Source: Mycoplasmopsis citelli (lineage in GTDB: Bacteria > Bacillota_I > Bacilli_A > Mycoplasmatales > Metamycoplasmataceae). Taken from it: a DNA stretch of 64,000 bases. The notes below the pieces were generated by a model. The model searched no databases, had not been told where the DNA came from, and saw nothing but the letters and a program-made list of their open reading frames with translations. Of the stretch, positions 63,677 through 64,000 are shown piece after piece; the first letter of the stretch is position 1, and each line of letters opens with the position of its first letter. A program made the position numbers and the translations under genes. The DNA lies in NCBI RefSeq assembly GCF_900660645.1, contig NZ_LR215036.1, forward strand, positions 1,116,001-1,180,000. Direction: 5' to 3'.

Positions 63677-64000
63677 AATAGTCCTCTATTATTAATATTT
63701 TCTTTTTCTTTTTTATCTACTAAGTATTGTCTTGATTGACGTCTTAATTTTGATAATCTTGCTGATTTTAATCGAGCACTTAATTGCAATACTGTCTCTA
63801 AAGATACCGAAACTAAAATCATCAATCCAGTTCCACCAAAAGAAATTGAAGCTGGCAGTCCGGCTAAAATTTCAATAAATTGCATTGAAGCAATAATAAT
63901 TAAATAAAAGGCCGAAACTAAAGATAATCTAAAAACAATAGCAATTAAATAATCTTGGGTTTCTTCTCCAGGACGCACCCCTGGAATAAAGGTAGAATTT
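63670..64000 (-). CDS. secY: preprotein translocase SecY, C-terminal part
   Basis: SecY is the protein-conducting channel. Only about the last 110 residues are inside the window. The STFIPGVRPGEETQ segment, followed by TM9 (SLVSAFYLIIIASMQFIEI) and TM10 (SISFGGTGLMILVSVSLETV), matches the SecY signature, and a basic tail with LKSARLSKL follows. The final codons are Leu-Leu-Trp (UGA) then TAA at 63670. The gene continues beyond 64000. Confidence 0.95.

Overview
The window is AT-rich chromosomal DNA from a mollicute that reads UGA as tryptophan. Dozens of conserved genes (thrS, C5 methylase, hsdM, hsdR, recA, dnaB, dnaX, gdpP, dnaK, map, secY) are open only if UGA is sense. Lipoprotein signal peptides, a minimal PASTA-less Ser/Thr kinase, a ThrRS without a TGS domain, and HrcA/CIRCE control of chaperones fit a Mycoplasma of the hominis/synoviae type (Mycoplasmopsis and relatives). 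The species cannot be named from the sequence.

Layout. 1-3.6 kb: lipoprotein start, trpS-thrS, small membrane protein. 3.6-19.6 kb: an accessory restriction-modification island. It holds a decayed Bsp6I-like endonuclease next to an intact C5 methyltransferase, two paralogous orphan proteins with a possible HNH-like core, a decayed IS3-family element, and a type I hsdM-hsdS-hsdR operon. The expressed hsdS carries the same target-recognition domain twice. A promoterless, start-less hsdS cassette and a tyrosine recombinase follow. A HinfI-like (predicted GANTC) endonuclease/methyltransferase pair closes the island. The island abuts the 3' end of the tmRNA gene (ssrA).

19.7-28.4 kb: ssrA-smpB, recA, rpsO, truB-HAD-ribF, then gmk, PP2C phosphatase, Ser/Thr kinase, rsgA, rpe. 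28.5-31.96 kb: a two-gene cassette, AAA+ ATPase plus subtilisin-like protease, resembling the IetAS toxin-antitoxin/antiphage pair and bounded by terminators. 32-42 kb: lipoprotein, pgsA, small membrane proteins, mgtE, a single-TM diadenylate cyclase, a CNNM/CorC-type gene interrupted by an ochre codon, dnaB, rplI, gdpP; c-di-AMP synthesis and breakdown therefore lie 4 kb apart. 42.2-48.2 kb: a 1499-aa lipoprotein and a 377-aa exported protein.

48.3-57.7 kb: tpx, then the minus-strand dnaX-ybaB-recR-tmk-holB-rsmI replication/repair operon and hrcA-grpE-dnaK with CIRCE elements before hrcA and dnaK. The GrpE carries an extra N-terminal domain resembling the trigger-factor PPIase domain. 57.8-64 kb: nfo, a voltage-gated-type K+ channel, and the end of the ribosomal-protein operon (secY-adk-map-infA-rpmJ-rpsM-rpsK-rpoA-rplQ).

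The most unusual items are the self-duplicated HsdS with its silent cassette, the IetAS-like pair, the HNH-like orphan paralogues, and the TF-like/GrpE fusion. All functions are read from sequence motifs; no database search was possible.
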